Below are positions 8,307 to 17,374 of a stretch of 42,696 bases of DNA, one piece after another. The stretch covers positions 1-42,696 of the forward strand of contig CACWOS010000019.1 of assembly GCA_902762565.1 (NCBI GenBank), read 5' to 3'. The notes beneath the pieces were generated by a model, which did no database searches, was not told the DNA's origin, and saw nothing but the letters and a program-made list of their open reading frames with translations. Position numbers and translations under genes: made by a program. Numbering within the stretch: position 1 is the first letter of the stretch; every line of letters starts with the position of its first letter. The DNA is from an uncultured Prevotellaceae bacterium (GTDB lineage Bacteria > Bacteroidota > Bacteroidia > Bacteroidales > Bacteroidaceae).

Positions 8307-8308
8307 AC

Positions 8309-8342
8309 AAAAACTCCTATGCCAATTGACATAGGAGTTTTT
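8309..8342. terminator. Bidirectional intrinsic terminator
   Basis: AAAAACTCCTATG (8309-8321) pairs perfectly with CATAGGAGTTTTT (8330-8342) around CCAATTGA. There are A runs on one side and T runs on the other. It lies between two convergent genes and can terminate both; the right arm abuts the stop codon of the ABC ATPase gene. Confidence 0.9.
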
Positions 8343-9158
8343 TTATTCAGTAGTTTTTTCTTCTTTCTCTTCTTCTGTTATATCGACATCTGCGGAGAAG
8401 TATGCTTGCAGTTCGGTATTCGCAGAGCCTTCGCTGTTGGGTAGGTCACGGATAATCTGGCCGTGCTCCAAGAGTGCAATACGTGTAGAGATGTCTATCG
8501 TATGCTGCAGGTTATGACTCGAGATGAGAATTGTGGCACCTGTATTGGCTGCATAGTCGCGCAACAGGTGTTTCAACACCAACTGACTCGTGGGGTCAAG
8601 GAAGTTGAAGGGCTCGTCCAGAATCACCGTCTTGGGCTGGCGCAGGAGGGCAGAGATGATGCCCACCTTCATGGTGTTACCTGCCGAGAGATTGCGGATA
8701 AGCTTCTTCTGTCCGAAAATCTCTCCGTTGGCAAAGCGCTCAAACTGTTGCAGGCGCTCGTCAACCTCAGCCTGTTTCATGCCCGATATCTTACCCAAAA
8801 AGGCGAAATACTCTTCGGGGGTTAGGAAATCGATGAGGAAACCTTGGTCAATGTAGGCACCCACGTGCTGTTTCCATGCTTCGCTTTCAGCGGGGTTGAT
8901 ACCCAACACGGATGCGTCAGGAGTAGTGACGGGAGAACCTGCCACAGTGCCAGACGGTTCTCCGTCGGGTGTGAACACGTACTCCACGCTGCCTTCGTCG
9001 GCCTTCAGCAGGTCGAGCAACAAGCGGAAGAGCGTCGTCTTACCTGCACCGTTGTTACCCACGAGTCCTAGGATATCCCCGTCGTTAATGGTAAACGAGG
9101 GGATATCGCAGGCGCATGTCTCGCCAAACTGTTTCTTGAGATTGTCTATCTTAATCAT
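8343..9158 (-). CDS. ABC transporter ATP-binding protein (ABC-2/GldA-like), no permease beside it
   Basis: A nucleotide-binding subunit of 271 residues. Walker A is GLVGNNGAGKTTL (about 31-43), the signature is NLSAGNTMKVGI, Walker B is TVILDEPFNFLDP, and the switch His is in LISSHNLQHT. The overall type resembles drug/ABC-2 exporters with a separate permease, but none is adjacent, so the substrate is unknown. Between Walker A and the Q-loop, residues about 64-84 (PDGEPSGTVAGSPVTTPD) form an unusual Gly/Pro/Thr-rich insertion encoded by a palindromic element. The C-terminus is acidic. The gap to secA is 36 nt and is entirely repeat, so it is probably co-transcribed with secA. Confidence 0.88.
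   Translation of the reverse strand: MIKIDNLKKQFGETCACDIPSFTINDGDILGLVGNNGAGKTTLFRLLLDLLKADEGSVEYVFTPDGEPSGTVAGSPVTTPDASVLGINPAESEAWKQHVGAYIDQGFLIDFLTPEEYFAFLGKISGMKQAEVDERLQQFERFANGEIFGQKKLIRNLSAGNTMKVGIISALLRQPKTVILDEPFNFLDPTSQLVLKHLLRDYAANTGATILISSHNLQHTIDISTRIALLEHGQIIRDLPNSEGSANTELQAYFSADVDITEEEKEEKTTE
8928..8966 (-). repeat. Palindromic element inserted in frame in the ABC ATPase gene
   Basis: GACGGGAGAACC (8928-8939) is the inverted complement of GGTTCTCCGTC (8956-8966) apart from one bulged base. The right half contains a small inner hairpin GACGG-TTCT-CCGTC (8953-8966). It shares the 9-mer GACGGTTCT with the element at 41252-41284. Confidence 0.65.
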
Positions 9159-9194
9159 AATTCTAGTATTTCTAGAGTTTCTAGTTGAACTAGA
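9159..9194 (-). repeat. 9-nt tandem repeat filling the secA-ABC ATPase gap
   Basis: CTAG recurs exactly every 9 nt at 9163, 9172, 9181 and 9190. The four units (ATTCTAGTA, TTTCTAGAG, TTTCTAGTT, GAACTAGAT in plus-strand reading) fill the entire space between the secA stop and the ABC ATPase start. Confidence 0.8.
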
Positions 9195-12100
9195 TTATAC
9201 TAAGCCGCGTCCGTGACAGTTCTTGAACTTCTTGCCTGATCCGCATGGACAAGGATCGTTACGTCCAGGCAATTTATCCCTGACGATAGGTGTGCGAGGC
9301 TGCTGTGCACGGGTATCCTGAGCAGCTGCTGCAGCCTGATTAGGATCAGTCATCTGCTCCTGCGTCAGGCTCTGCTTCGACTCAGTGTATTGCTGACGCT
9401 GGGTGTGCTCCTCAGGTGCTGCCTCCTGCAACTCTTGAACGACAGGAATCTGGGCACGCATCAGAATCGACACAGAGCGATTGTTCATGGTGTTTACCAT
9501 GTTGTCGAACAACTTCACGCTCTCCAGTTTAAAGATGAGCAATGGGTCTTTCTGCTCGTATGAGGCGTTCTGTACGGAGTGCTTCAGTTCGTCGAGCTCG
9601 CGCAGGTTCTCCTTCCACGCATCGTCAATGATGTGCAGCAGAATCTGTTTCTGGAACTCTTTGACGACAGTCTTACTCTCGCTCTCGTAGGCCTCTTTCA
9701 GGTTACACGAGATATTATACATGTGGCGACCGTCTGTCAAGGGCACTGCGATACGCTCGTACATGGCACCCTGATTCTCGTAAACCTGTTTGATGACGGG
9801 CTGAGCTACCTCGCAGATGTGCTCCATCTTGCGCTTGAAGTTACCCATAGCCACCTGGAATACCTCTTCTTCAAGTTCCTCGTGGTTCTTATTGATAAAC
9901 TCATCGCTTGAGAAAGGACACTCCATGGCAAACACCTTGATGAACTGCTCCTTGCAGCCCTCGTAGTCGTTCGTTTCTATGATGTTCACTACACGGTCCC
10001 AGATAGTGTTCGAGATGTCCATGCCGATACGTTCACCCATGAGGGCGTGACGACGCTTTGAATAGACAACAGTACGCTGCTTGTTCATAACGTCATCGTA
10101 CTCCAACAAGCGCTTACGAATGCCGAAGTTGTTCTCCTCGACCTTCTTCTGTGCACGCTCTACCTGCTTCGAAATCATCGGACTTTCCAGCATCTCGCCC
10201 TCCTTGAAACCAAGACGGTCCATGACTGAGGCAATACGCTCAGAGCCGAACAAACGCATCAGTTTGTCCTCCAGAGAAATGAAGAACAGCGAAGATCCTG
10301 GGTCACCCTGACGTCCTGCACGACCACGCAACTGACGGTCTACACGACGTGACTCGTGACGCTCAGTACCGATGATGGCCAGACCACCAGCAGCTTTTAC
10401 CTCAGGCGACAGCTTAATATCGGTACCACGACCAGCCATGTTGGTAGCGATGGTCACAGCACCCTTACCGTTCGAGTCCTGCTGACCAGCCAGAGCCACG
10501 ATGTCGGCCTCCTTCTGGTGCAACTTAGCATTCAGCACCTGATGAGGAATACCCTCGCGCTTACCAGTCTCAGGATCCTGATACATGTCGAGCATACGGC
10601 TCAAGAGCTCAGAGATTTCTACGGATGTCGTACCAATTAGTGTAGGACGTCCGGCATTGCGCATCTTCACGACTTCCTCAATGACAGCACGGTACTTTTC
10701 ACGAGCGGTCTTGTAGATACGGTCGTCCATGTCGTTACGAATGACGGGCTTGTTGGTTGGAATCTCCACCACGTCGAGTTTGTAGATGTCCCACAACTCG
10801 CCAGCCTCTGTAATAGCTGTACCCGTCATACCGGCCAGCTTGTGATACATGCGGAAGTAGTTCTGCAGGGTGATGGTGGCAAAGGTCTGTGTAGCAGCCT
10901 CGACCTTCACATGTTCCTTAGCCTCGACAGCCTGATGCAGACCATCACTCCAGCGACGTCCTTCCATGATACGACCAGTCTGCTCGTCAACGATCTTCAC
11001 TTCACCATCGATGACCACATACTCGTCGTCCTTGTTGAACATACAGTAGGCCTTCAGCAACTGCTGCAGGGTATGAACGCGCTCCGACTGGACGGCATAG
11101 TGCTGTAGCATCTCGTCCTTCTTGTTGATGCGCTCCTCGTCCGTGAGGTTAGTCTCACCCTCAAGGGCAGACAACTGTGACGTGATGTCAGGCAACACAA
11201 ACAGGTCCTTATCGTTCACCTGTCCAGCCAACCAAGCCGTACCCTTATCCGTCAGGTCGCAAGAGTTCAGCTTCTCGTCGACTACAAAGTAGAGGGGTTC
11301 TACAACCTCAGGCATACGGCGGTTGTTGTTCTCCATATATGTCTCCTCAGTCTTCAGCATACCGCTCTTGATACCTTCCTCAGAGAGGTACTTGATGAGG
11401 GGCTTGTTCTTAGGCATACACTTGTGCGAACGGTACAGAGCCAGGAAACCTTCGTCCAGCATCTGCTGACCATCCTTCTTCTGACCTGACTCTATCAGAC
11501 GGTTACCTTCTGTAATCTTCTGCTTGGCATCGGCCAGATACTGTGTAGCTAACTGCTTCTGCACGCCTACCAGTTTCTCTACCAAGGGCTGATACTCCTC
11601 GAACATCTGGTCGTCGCCCTTGGGCACAGGACCAGAGATAATCAGAGGCGTACGGGCATCATCAATCAACACGGAGTCCACCTCGTCGACAATGGCGTAG
11701 TTGTGAGCGCGCTGCACGAGGTCAGAGGGCGAAATAGCCATGTTGTCGCGCAGGTAGTCGAAACCAAACTCATTGTTGGTACCAAACGTAATATCAGCCT
11801 GATAGGCCTTGCGACGAGCCTCAGAGTTTGGCTGGTGCTTGTCGATACAGTCGACGCTCAGTCCGTGGAACATATAAAGCGGTCCCATCCACTCAGAGTC
11901 ACGCTTAGCCAGATAGTCGTTGACCGTTACCACGTGAACACCATTGCCTGTCAGTGCGTTCAGGAAGACGGGTAGGGTAGCGACCAGTGTCTTACCTTCA
12001 CCCGTAGCCATCTCGGCAATCTTACCTTGATGCAGAACGACACCACCAAACAGCTGTACGTCGTAGTGAACCATTTCCCACTTCAGGTCGTTACCGCCTG

Positions 12101-12584
12101 CTGTCCAGTGGTTATGGTAGATGGCCTTGTCGCCATCGATGGTGATGAAGTCCTTGCGTGGATCGCCAGCCAGTTCACGGTCGAAGTCTGTAGCCGTCAC
12201 AATGGTCTCCTCGTTCTCGGCAAAGCGGCGTGCAGTCTCTTTGACGATAGAGAATACCTCTGGCATCACCTCATCCAGTGCCTTCTCGTAGATGTCGAGA
12301 ACTTCCTTCTCCAGCTTGTCTATCTGGGCAAAAATGTCGGCACGCTCGTCGATAGGTGTATCCTCAATGGTGGCCTTCAGTTTGTTAATCTCTTCTTTCT
12401 GCTTCTGGGCAGAGTCTTGCACTAGGCGCTGAATCTCTTTAGTGCGCTGGCGCAGCTGGTCGTTGTCTAGCTTCTGAATCTCAGGATATACAGCCTTCAC
12501 TTTCTCTACAAGTGGCTGAATGAGCTTCATGTCGCGTGACGACTTATCGCCAAACAACGAACGTAAAAACTTGTTGAAATTCAT
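9195..12584 (-). CDS. secA: Preprotein translocase ATPase SecA
   Basis: SecA is the ATP-driven motor that pushes unfolded preproteins through SecYEG. The 1129-residue length is greater than in E. coli (about 900) but normal for Bacteroidetes, which carry extra helical segments. Visible motifs are [14 protein letters not shown] (Walker A, near residue 190), [17 protein letters not shown] (DEAD-type Walker B), the preprotein cross-linking region, [13 protein letters not shown] (motif VI) and a C-terminal zinc-binding tail [17 protein letters not shown] preceded by a Gln/Ala-rich linker. The start [12 protein letters not shown] is the usual amphipathic N-terminus. Expression probably comes from the promoter at 12628-12635. 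Confidence 0.97.
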   Translation of the reverse strand: MNFNKFLRSLFGDKSSRDMKLIQPLVEKVKAVYPEIQKLDNDQLRQRTKEIQRLVQDSAQKQKEEINKLKATIEDTPIDERADIFAQIDKLEKEVLDIYEKALDEVMPEVFSIVKETARRFAENEETIVTATDFDRELAGDPRKDFITIDGDKAIYHNHWTAGGNDLKWEMVHYDVQLFGGVVLHQGKIAEMATGEGKTLVATLPVFLNALTGNGVHVVTVNDYLAKRDSEWMGPLYMFHGLSVDCIDKHQPNSEARRKAYQADITFGTNNEFGFDYLRDNMAISPSDLVQRAHNYAIVDEVDSVLIDDARTPLIISGPVPKGDDQMFEEYQPLVEKLVGVQKQLATQYLADAKQKITEGNRLIESGQKKDGQQMLDEGFLALYRSHKCMPKNKPLIKYLSEEGIKSGMLKTEETYMENNNRRMPEVVEPLYFVVDEKLNSCDLTDKGTAWLAGQVNDKDLFVLPDITSQLSALEGETNLTDEERINKKDEMLQHYAVQSERVHTLQQLLKAYCMFNKDDEYVVIDGEVKIVDEQTGRIMEGRRWSDGLHQAVEAKEHVKVEAATQTFATITLQNYFRMYHKLAGMTGTAITEAGELWDIYKLDVVEIPTNKPVIRNDMDDRIYKTAREKYRAVIEEVVKMRNAGRPTLIGTTSVEISELLSRMLDMYQDPETGKREGIPHQVLNAKLHQKEADIVALAGQQDSNGKGAVTIATNMAGRGTDIKLSPEVKAAGGLAIIGTERHESRRVDRQLRGRAGRQGDPGSSLFFISLEDKLMRLFGSERIASVMDRLGFKEGEMLESPMISKQVERAQKKVEENNFGIRKRLLEYDDVMNKQRTVVYSKRRHALMGERIGMDISNTIWDRVVNIIETNDYEGCKEQFIKVFAMECPFSSDEFINKNHEELEEEVFQVAMGNFKRKMEHICEVAQPVIKQVYENQGAMYERIAVPLTDGRHMYNISCNLKEAYESESKTVVKEFQKQILLHIIDDAWKENLRELDELKHSVQNASYEQKDPLLIFKLESVKLFDNMVNTMNNRSVSILMRAQIPVVQELQEAAPEEHTQRQQYTESKQSLTQEQMTDPNQAAAAAQDTRAQQPRTPIVRDKLPGRNDPCPCGSGKKFKNCHGRGLV

Positions 12585-12627
12585 ATATTTATTTATTTTT
12601 ATTTTTATACATTATACAAAACGCGTG

Positions 12628-12635
12628 CAAAGGTA
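12628..12635 (-). promoter_or_regulatory. -7 element of the secA promoter
   Basis: On the minus strand TACCTTTG (plus-strand CAAAGGTA) fits TAnnTTTG and lies 44 nt upstream of the secA ATG. No convincing -33 TTTG is seen at the expected distance; a repeat tract occupies that position. Confidence 0.6.
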
Positions 12636-12643
12636 CGCAAAAT

Positions 12644-12725
12644 AAATGAGAAATGAGAAATGGAAAATGAGAAATTTGTGAAGCTGAAGCAAATTTTTCA
12701 CTATTCACTTTCCACTATTCGCTAG
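12644..12725. repeat. Pair of 7-nt tandem tracts between secA and the phosphatase-like gene
   Basis: The left tract is AAATGAG, AAATGAG, AAATGGA, AAATGAG, AAATTTG (12644-12678). The right tract is TCACTAT, TCACTTT, CCACTAT, TCGCTAG (12698-12725) and runs into the stop codon of the minus-strand gene. The unit TCACTAT is the same as after smalltalk copy 2. AAATTTG (12672-12678) and CAAATTT (12690-12696) form a weak stem between them. Confidence 0.7.
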
Positions 12726-14101
12726 AAAAGCGGTTCTGCTTGGCAGGCATTGGGTGCTCTGATGCGGATGCAGCGTGCCACTGTTGGAGCAATATGTTCT
12801 GTCGTAACAGGGCGTTCTACTTGCTGTGCAGGTAGCTCGTTTCCAAAGAAAATGATAGGAAACTGAGCCAAAGCAGAGCGCGAAGTGTAAGATGTTTTGG
12901 TATCTTCGTTGATAATCTTCCAACCTGGTGCCACCTCTATGATGAGATCGCCTGAGCGGTCTACACAATGGCCGTTCCGAATACGCTCCAGCTTGGGACT
13001 GTCGCTGGTCATCAGTTGGTGAGAGGTGTAGACATTGCGTACGCCAGCCATTTGTAACAAGAACTCCTGAGACTGTCGCAGTATGTCGCCCATGTTGATA
13101 TTTTTGCTTTCTATCAACTTGTGGTTCAGGAACAGTTGATTCTTGTAGTTAGCCTCAATATACTGAGCCGAACCATAGACAGCCCCCAGATACATGTTGA
13201 GCAGGCCTGCAGTCCTACCAGTGTAGAATTTTCCAGAAGGAATACGGAAGCGCTCGTTGTTGCTGTTGTCGTTTTCTTCTTCTTCGCGAATACCAGTGCA
13301 GGTGACCACAAACAATATGCGCTCTAAAGGAATTCTGCTGGTAATGCCGTTAATAATGAAGGCCAGCGACTGATCGAGTGAAAGATAGCTGTCTATCGTG
13401 GGCTTGACGGTCAACGAAATACTAAGCAGGTCAACGTTGTCGTCCTGTCCGACAGTGGTCTTATCAATGCAGAATACGGCTGCTTTGGCCACACTCATGT
13501 TGGTGTCAGCATCAGGTACATAGTCGCGGCAGAATCCCCGCAGCCAGTAGTCTACTGGCGCATAGTAGCTGCTCATCTTCCAGTGGCCTTGCTGTATCCA
13601 TGCGGCACCGTCGGCAGCATGTCCGGCTGACAAAATGGCACATTCGGCTGTGGGTGCAAAAGCGTAGACGCGTGATGCACCGTCTGTGGCTACCTTCATT
13701 TCGTCGCCTAGTGTTGATACCATCAGCTGTGCAGGCGATTGCTTGTGCTCGCGGTCGTAGAGGATGTCCAGCTGGCGCATGGCTTCGCGCGAGAACCACT
13801 CTGAAGCCGTAATACCGTGATAGTAGGGCGTAGAACCTGTTGCTATCGTGGCCGATGCAGAAGCCGCATCGACTGGCTCGAAAGTGTAGGAGGCATGCTT
13901 GAACACCAGACCCTGATTGAGCAGACGGCGCAATCCGTCGTCTCCGTAGGCAGGAGCATAGTTCTCCAGCGCATCGGAGGTCAGTTGGTCTATCTGGATG
14001 CTGACCACCAAACGAGGTGTCTGGCGTATGGCCAGTCCTTGGCTTTCTGCACTGAATCCTAGGATGGCTAGCAGCGTGATGTACAGATACCTGTTTCTCA
14101 T
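12722..14101 (-). CDS. Secreted alkaline-phosphatase-superfamily protein, probably catalytically altered
   Basis: The 459 residues begin with a signal peptide (MRNRYLYITLLAILGFSAES). IQIDQLTSDALENYAP and ATGSTPYYHGITASEWF clearly resemble the type I phosphodiesterase/PafA phosphatase group. However, the nucleophile motif usually read as TxPGH or TxPNH before this site is DAASASATI here. The later metal motifs (TDYxGH, DHG, and the His before VPLIFYG) are replaced by VKPTIDSYLSLD, VVTCTGI and SALAQFPIIFFG. It therefore looks like a pseudo-enzyme or a strongly divergent subfamily. The start overlaps the DUF4105 stop by one nt (TAATG), so the two are probably co-translated. A function in envelope processes is only inference. 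Confidence 0.8.
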   Translation of the reverse strand: MRNRYLYITLLAILGFSAESQGLAIRQTPRLVVSIQIDQLTSDALENYAPAYGDDGLRRLLNQGLVFKHASYTFEPVDAASASATIATGSTPYYHGITASEWFSREAMRQLDILYDREHKQSPAQLMVSTLGDEMKVATDGASRVYAFAPTAECAILSAGHAADGAAWIQQGHWKMSSYYAPVDYWLRGFCRDYVPDADTNMSVAKAAVFCIDKTTVGQDDNVDLLSISLTVKPTIDSYLSLDQSLAFIINGITSRIPLERILFVVTCTGIREEEENDNSNNERFRIPSGKFYTGRTAGLLNMYLGAVYGSAQYIEANYKNQLFLNHKLIESKNINMGDILRQSQEFLLQMAGVRNVYTSHQLMTSDSPKLERIRNGHCVDRSGDLIIEVAPGWKIINEDTKTSYTSRSALAQFPIIFFGNELPAQQVERPVTTEHIAPTVARCIRIRAPNACQAEPLF

Positions 14102-15291
14102 TAATGCTTCCTTATTATGTGTAAGTAACCTTGTAACAGCAAACAGAGTGCCAAAGTCCAGATGCCCTCAGCATACGACTGGAATGCCCCGCCTATTAGG
14201 AATAGTGACGCAAGGACAACAGTAATACTCCAATAGATGGTTTTCTTCCCTTTGATAACGGGCCAAAGGAAGAAGAAGGGCAGGGGATTGAGCAGGATGA
14301 TCTGCAGATTAAGGCTTACTGTCGGATGTTGTGAGAACAACATCAATGTCAGAACAATGCCGATGATGCCCGTTGCTAGCATTAGCAGGACTTCCCAGAC
14401 GACGAAGATGCGGTGCATTCGCCACTGAATGATAAACAGGACGAGTCCGACAGCCAACAGGGCAATGAAGCATTGCAGGGGCGATAAGGGGAATCCAGGC
14501 TCATGCATCTGTACGCCTGCCGGCACACTGACGCGACGCTCTTTCACCAGCGGACGGTAATTGCCATTCTCGTATATTTGGGCACGATCGAAGTCATACA
14601 TCAGGTTATGCGGCAGGAACTCTTGCTGGCGCTGTGTGGTAGGTTGGTCGGCCTTGATGCCCAGCAGCAAATCGTTGCCCCATCGCGACCAGATATTACG
14701 CTCTGTCATATCATGAATCATGTCACGGTATGTTGGTGTATAATCTTTACGCTCAGTGTATTCCACTTTTCCGTTGATGCATTGCTCAATGATGTCGCGA
14801 GCCTTCGTCGTACAGTTGTTATAGAAATAGTTGTAACGGTATATACGGTTTTCTGGGCGCAGATTCTCTCCCAAAGCATCACGCAGTCTTAGCTTCTCTT
14901 CGTTAGTTAGGTTTAACACCTGCTCGGTCACCATGCTGCCAAAACGTCGATACTCGCCTTTGAACAAACGGTAAGGGAAGGCCCCCAGTTCATAGTCGGT
15001 CAGTCCGAACACAAAGCGTGCCACAAAGTGGGGCGCTTGAAAGTTGAACACACCATAGTTGAAAGCAGCATCTACGCTACCCTTCTGGTGAAAATCATGA
15101 TAACGGATGGCTGTATGACCGTAGAGGCTGTATACTTCGTCGTGGGGTTGACAGGTCAGCAGACTCACTTCCACTGAGTCCATCGTTGCCAAAAGAGAGT
15201 CGTTCTGTGCTTGTGCTGGTACAGAAAAACCTGCTAATAATGTTAAAAAGCTCCCTAAAAGAGCATTAAAAACGGTTTTTAAATGTTTCAC
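14101..15291 (-). CDS. Lnb/DUF4105 family membrane protein (lipoprotein N-acyltransferase-like)
   Basis: The 396-residue protein has a signal peptide (LLGSFLTLLAGFSVPAQAQ), a periplasmic domain, and about five membrane segments from residue 260 onward. The periplasmic part has SLYGHTAIRYHDF (His59) and YFYNNCTTKARDI (Cys160), the conserved His/Cys pair of DUF4105. This domain is now associated with Lnb, the Bacteroides lipoprotein N-acyltransferase that adds the third acyl chain to lipoproteins. Assignment to that activity is by family resemblance. The only start before the signal peptide is GTG at 15289-15291, and the -7 promoter element lies just four nt upstream, so the message may be almost leaderless. 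Confidence 0.87.
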   Translation of the reverse strand: MKHLKTVFNALLGSFLTLLAGFSVPAQAQNDSLLATMDSVEVSLLTCQPHDEVYSLYGHTAIRYHDFHQKGSVDAAFNYGVFNFQAPHFVARFVFGLTDYELGAFPYRLFKGEYRRFGSMVTEQVLNLTNEEKLRLRDALGENLRPENRIYRYNYFYNNCTTKARDIIEQCINGKVEYTERKDYTPTYRDMIHDMTERNIWSRWGNDLLLGIKADQPTTQRQQEFLPHNLMYDFDRAQIYENGNYRPLVKERRVSVPAGVQMHEPGFPLSPLQCFIALLAVGLVLFIIQWRMHRIFVVWEVLLMLATGIIGIVLTLMLFSQHPTVSLNLQIILLNPLPFFFLWPVIKGKKTIYWSITVVLASLFLIGGAFQSYAEGIWTLALCLLLQGYLHIIRKH

Positions 15292-15295
15292 GATG

Positions 15296-15303
15296 CAAAA
15301 TTA
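15296..15303 (-). promoter_or_regulatory. -7 element before the Lnb-like gene
   Basis: The minus strand reads TAATTTTG (plus-strand CAAAATTA), ending four nt before the GTG start. No clear -33 element is seen. If active, transcription would begin at or inside the start codon region. Confidence 0.5.
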
Positions 15304-15348
15304 CGCTATATTTTCCATTTATCGTGCGTTTATTTCGATTTTTTTCAA

Positions 15349-15356
15349 TAATTTTG
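15349..15356 (+). promoter_or_regulatory. -7 element before the outer membrane protein gene
   Basis: TAATTTTG fits the Bacteroidetes -7 consensus. It decides the start of the next gene, because the longer reading frame from 15324 would begin upstream of transcription. The -33 region is T-rich without a clear TTTG. Confidence 0.55.
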
Positions 15357-15389
15357 CAAGCCGAAATCGATATGATTATAAAAACAAAG

Positions 15390-16694
15390 ATGAATAAACG
15401 ACTTTTTGCAATGATTCTGACGGGTGCGGTCACTTTATCTGGCATGGCTCAGATTAGTAAAACACTGTCACCCTATAGTCAATATGGACTGGGTGTGCTG
15501 GCCGACCAGTCGCAGGGTTTCAACCGCGGTATGAGTGGTTTAGCATTAGGTTTGCGTGGCGGAACTATCGTGAACATGCTTAATCCGGCTTCTTATTCGG
15601 CTGTCGACTCGCTGACAATGATATTTGATTTGGGCATAAGTGGCGAGATTACGAACTTCAAGGAGGGCGGCAAGAAGATGAACCGCAAAACGGCCGACTT
15701 CGAATATGCGGCAGCCCTATTCCGTGTGATGCCTAAGATGGGCGTCTGCGTGGGTGTGGCGCCATATACTAATGTTGGATACGATTTTTCCTCAAAGGAG
15801 ACCACCCCAAATTCTAGTCTTACCTCAATTATGACCTATTTAGGCAGCGGCGGTTTCAGTCAAGCCTATTTGGGTGTCGGTTATGAGGTGGTTAAGGGTT
15901 TTTCCGTAGGTGCCAACTTATCCTATTTTTGGGGCAATTACGAAAAGTCGCTTGGTATTGCTGCGGGTAATGAAAGCCATCTGAATGTCATGCTGAAGGC
16001 ATATGAAACAAAAATCAGTTCGTATAAGCTTGATTTTGGTGCCCAAGGTCAGTTTGCTCTTAACAAGGACAATGTCCTAACCGTTGGTGCTACTTTTGGT
16101 GTTGGCCACAAGTTGGGTGCTGATGCCGACATGGCTATTTTGACTACTGATTCAGAGACGTCCAAAACCGATACTGCAACGGTGACACTCAGCAATGCTT
16201 TTGAACTGCCGATGAGCTTTGGTATTGGTGCAGCGTTGGTTCATAAGAAGAGCTTGACAGTCGGCCTTGACTACGCCTACGAACGTTGGGGTAATCTGGC
16301 TTTCCCGTATTCTGACGAGACAAACTATCGTTATGTGATGTCGAATTCGGCACTGCGTGACCGTCATAAGGTGACGATTGGAGCCGACTGGATACCAGAG
16401 CCCAATGCGATGGTACGTCGCTCGTTCTTCAAGAGCATTCATTATAAGGTGGGTGCCTCGTATGCTACACCTTATTATAATATAAGGGGCGGTGAGAAAG
16501 GTCCTCATGAGTTCGTGCTGAGTGCTGGTTTCGCTATTCCCATAATCAATTCGTGGAACAATCGTTCCTTGCTAAACATCTCGGCTCAGTGGGTCAATAG
16601 TTCTACGAAGGACTTTATCAAGGAGAACACTTTCCGTATTAATATCGGATTAACCTTCAACGAGCGTTGGTTTGCCAAGTGGAAAGTGGATTAA
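15390..16694 (+). CDS. Outer membrane beta-barrel protein, function unknown
   Basis: From the ATG at 15390 the protein has 434 residues and a clean signal peptide (MNKRLFAMILTGAVTLSGMAQ). Earlier in-frame starts at 15324 and 15372 lie before or too near the predicted promoter. The mature part has many alternating Gly/aromatic strands (SQYGLGVLADQS, YLGVGYEVVKGFSVGANLSY, KVTIGADWIPEP) and ends in an amphipathic strand FRINIGLTFNERWFAKWKVD, as expected for a barrel. It loosely resembles FadL-type or Bacteroidetes porin-like proteins. It precedes lptC, gldE and a foldase gene, so an envelope-assembly context is plausible. No substrate can be named. Confidence 0.8.
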   Translation: MNKRLFAMILTGAVTLSGMAQISKTLSPYSQYGLGVLADQSQGFNRGMSGLALGLRGGTIVNMLNPASYSAVDSLTMIFDLGISGEITNFKEGGKKMNRKTADFEYAAALFRVMPKMGVCVGVAPYTNVGYDFSSKETTPNSSLTSIMTYLGSGGFSQAYLGVGYEVVKGFSVGANLSYFWGNYEKSLGIAAGNESHLNVMLKAYETKISSYKLDFGAQGQFALNKDNVLTVGATFGVGHKLGADADMAILTTDSETSKTDTATVTLSNAFELPMSFGIGAALVHKKSLTVGLDYAYERWGNLAFPYSDETNYRYVMSNSALRDRHKVTIGADWIPEPNAMVRRSFFKSIHYKVGASYATPYYNIRGGEKGPHEFVLSAGFAIPIINSWNNRSLLNISAQWVNSSTKDFIKENTFRINIGLTFNERWFAKWKVD

Positions 16695-17374
16695 CGCACA
16701 TATTCCGGTACGTGTTGGGAGCGGTGGCACTGAGTGCGTGTATCGCTGCCTGTGACGAGCAGAAGACCCATACGGCTCCTGCCATCTACGAACGCGACTC
16801 TGTGTCTGTAATGACTAGCTACGGGGTCAACACGCTTATCTCCGACTCAGGCGTTATCAAATATAAGATTGTGGCCGAACGGTGGGATGTCAACACCGTG
16901 CGCCAGCCACCCCGCTGGACGTTCGAAAAAGGCATCTTCATGGAGCAGTTCGACGAGCAGTTCCATGTTGAGGGCTATATTCAGGCCGACAGTGCATGGT
17001 ATTACGAACAGCAGAAACTTTGGGAGCTGCGTGGCCGCGTGCTGATACGCAATGTCAACGGTCTCATATTCACCAGCGAGGAGTTCTTCTGGGACGGCAT
17101 TAGGCACGAGTTCTACTCCAATAAGTTCTCGCGTGTGGTGACGCCTGAACGCACCTTAGAGGGCACACGTTTCCGCAGCGACGAACACATGACTCATTAC
17201 GATGTTAGCAACTCTGAGGGCTCGTTCCAGTCAGAGGATATGGAGGGTAATCAGGAACAGCAGGCCTCCAATACTTCATCAGCAGCACCAGCCGATACTA
17301 CTGCGCCGGCCATACCCGTGCGTCAGGCTGCTTCGCGCCACAAGGCTGCACAGAAATCAGTTTATCAGCCATGA
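16679..17374 (+). CDS. lptC: LPS export protein LptC (lipoprotein type)
   Basis: LptC links the LptBFG ABC transporter to the periplasmic LPS bridge. The product has a hydrophobic leader with lipobox-like LSAC/IAAC. The LptC fold follows: ISDSGVIKYKIVAERWDVN, WTFEKGIFMEQFDE, IQADSAWYYEQQKLWELRG, VLIRNVNGLIFTSEEFFWD. These match the Bacteroidetes LptC type. A low-complexity tail rich in Ala, Pro and Gln follows residue 190. No ATG precedes the lipobox: GTG at 16679 is chosen, TTG at 16667 is possible, and both overlap the upstream gene's end. The 3' end overlaps gldE by four nt. Confidence 0.88.
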   Translation: MESGLTHIFRYVLGAVALSACIAACDEQKTHTAPAIYERDSVSVMTSYGVNTLISDSGVIKYKIVAERWDVNTVRQPPRWTFEKGIFMEQFDEQFHVEGYIQADSAWYYEQQKLWELRGRVLIRNVNGLIFTSEEFFWDGIRHEFYSNKFSRVVTPERTLEGTRFRSDEHMTHYDVSNSEGSFQSEDMEGNQEQQASNTSSAAPADTTAPAIPVRQAASRHKAAQKSVYQP

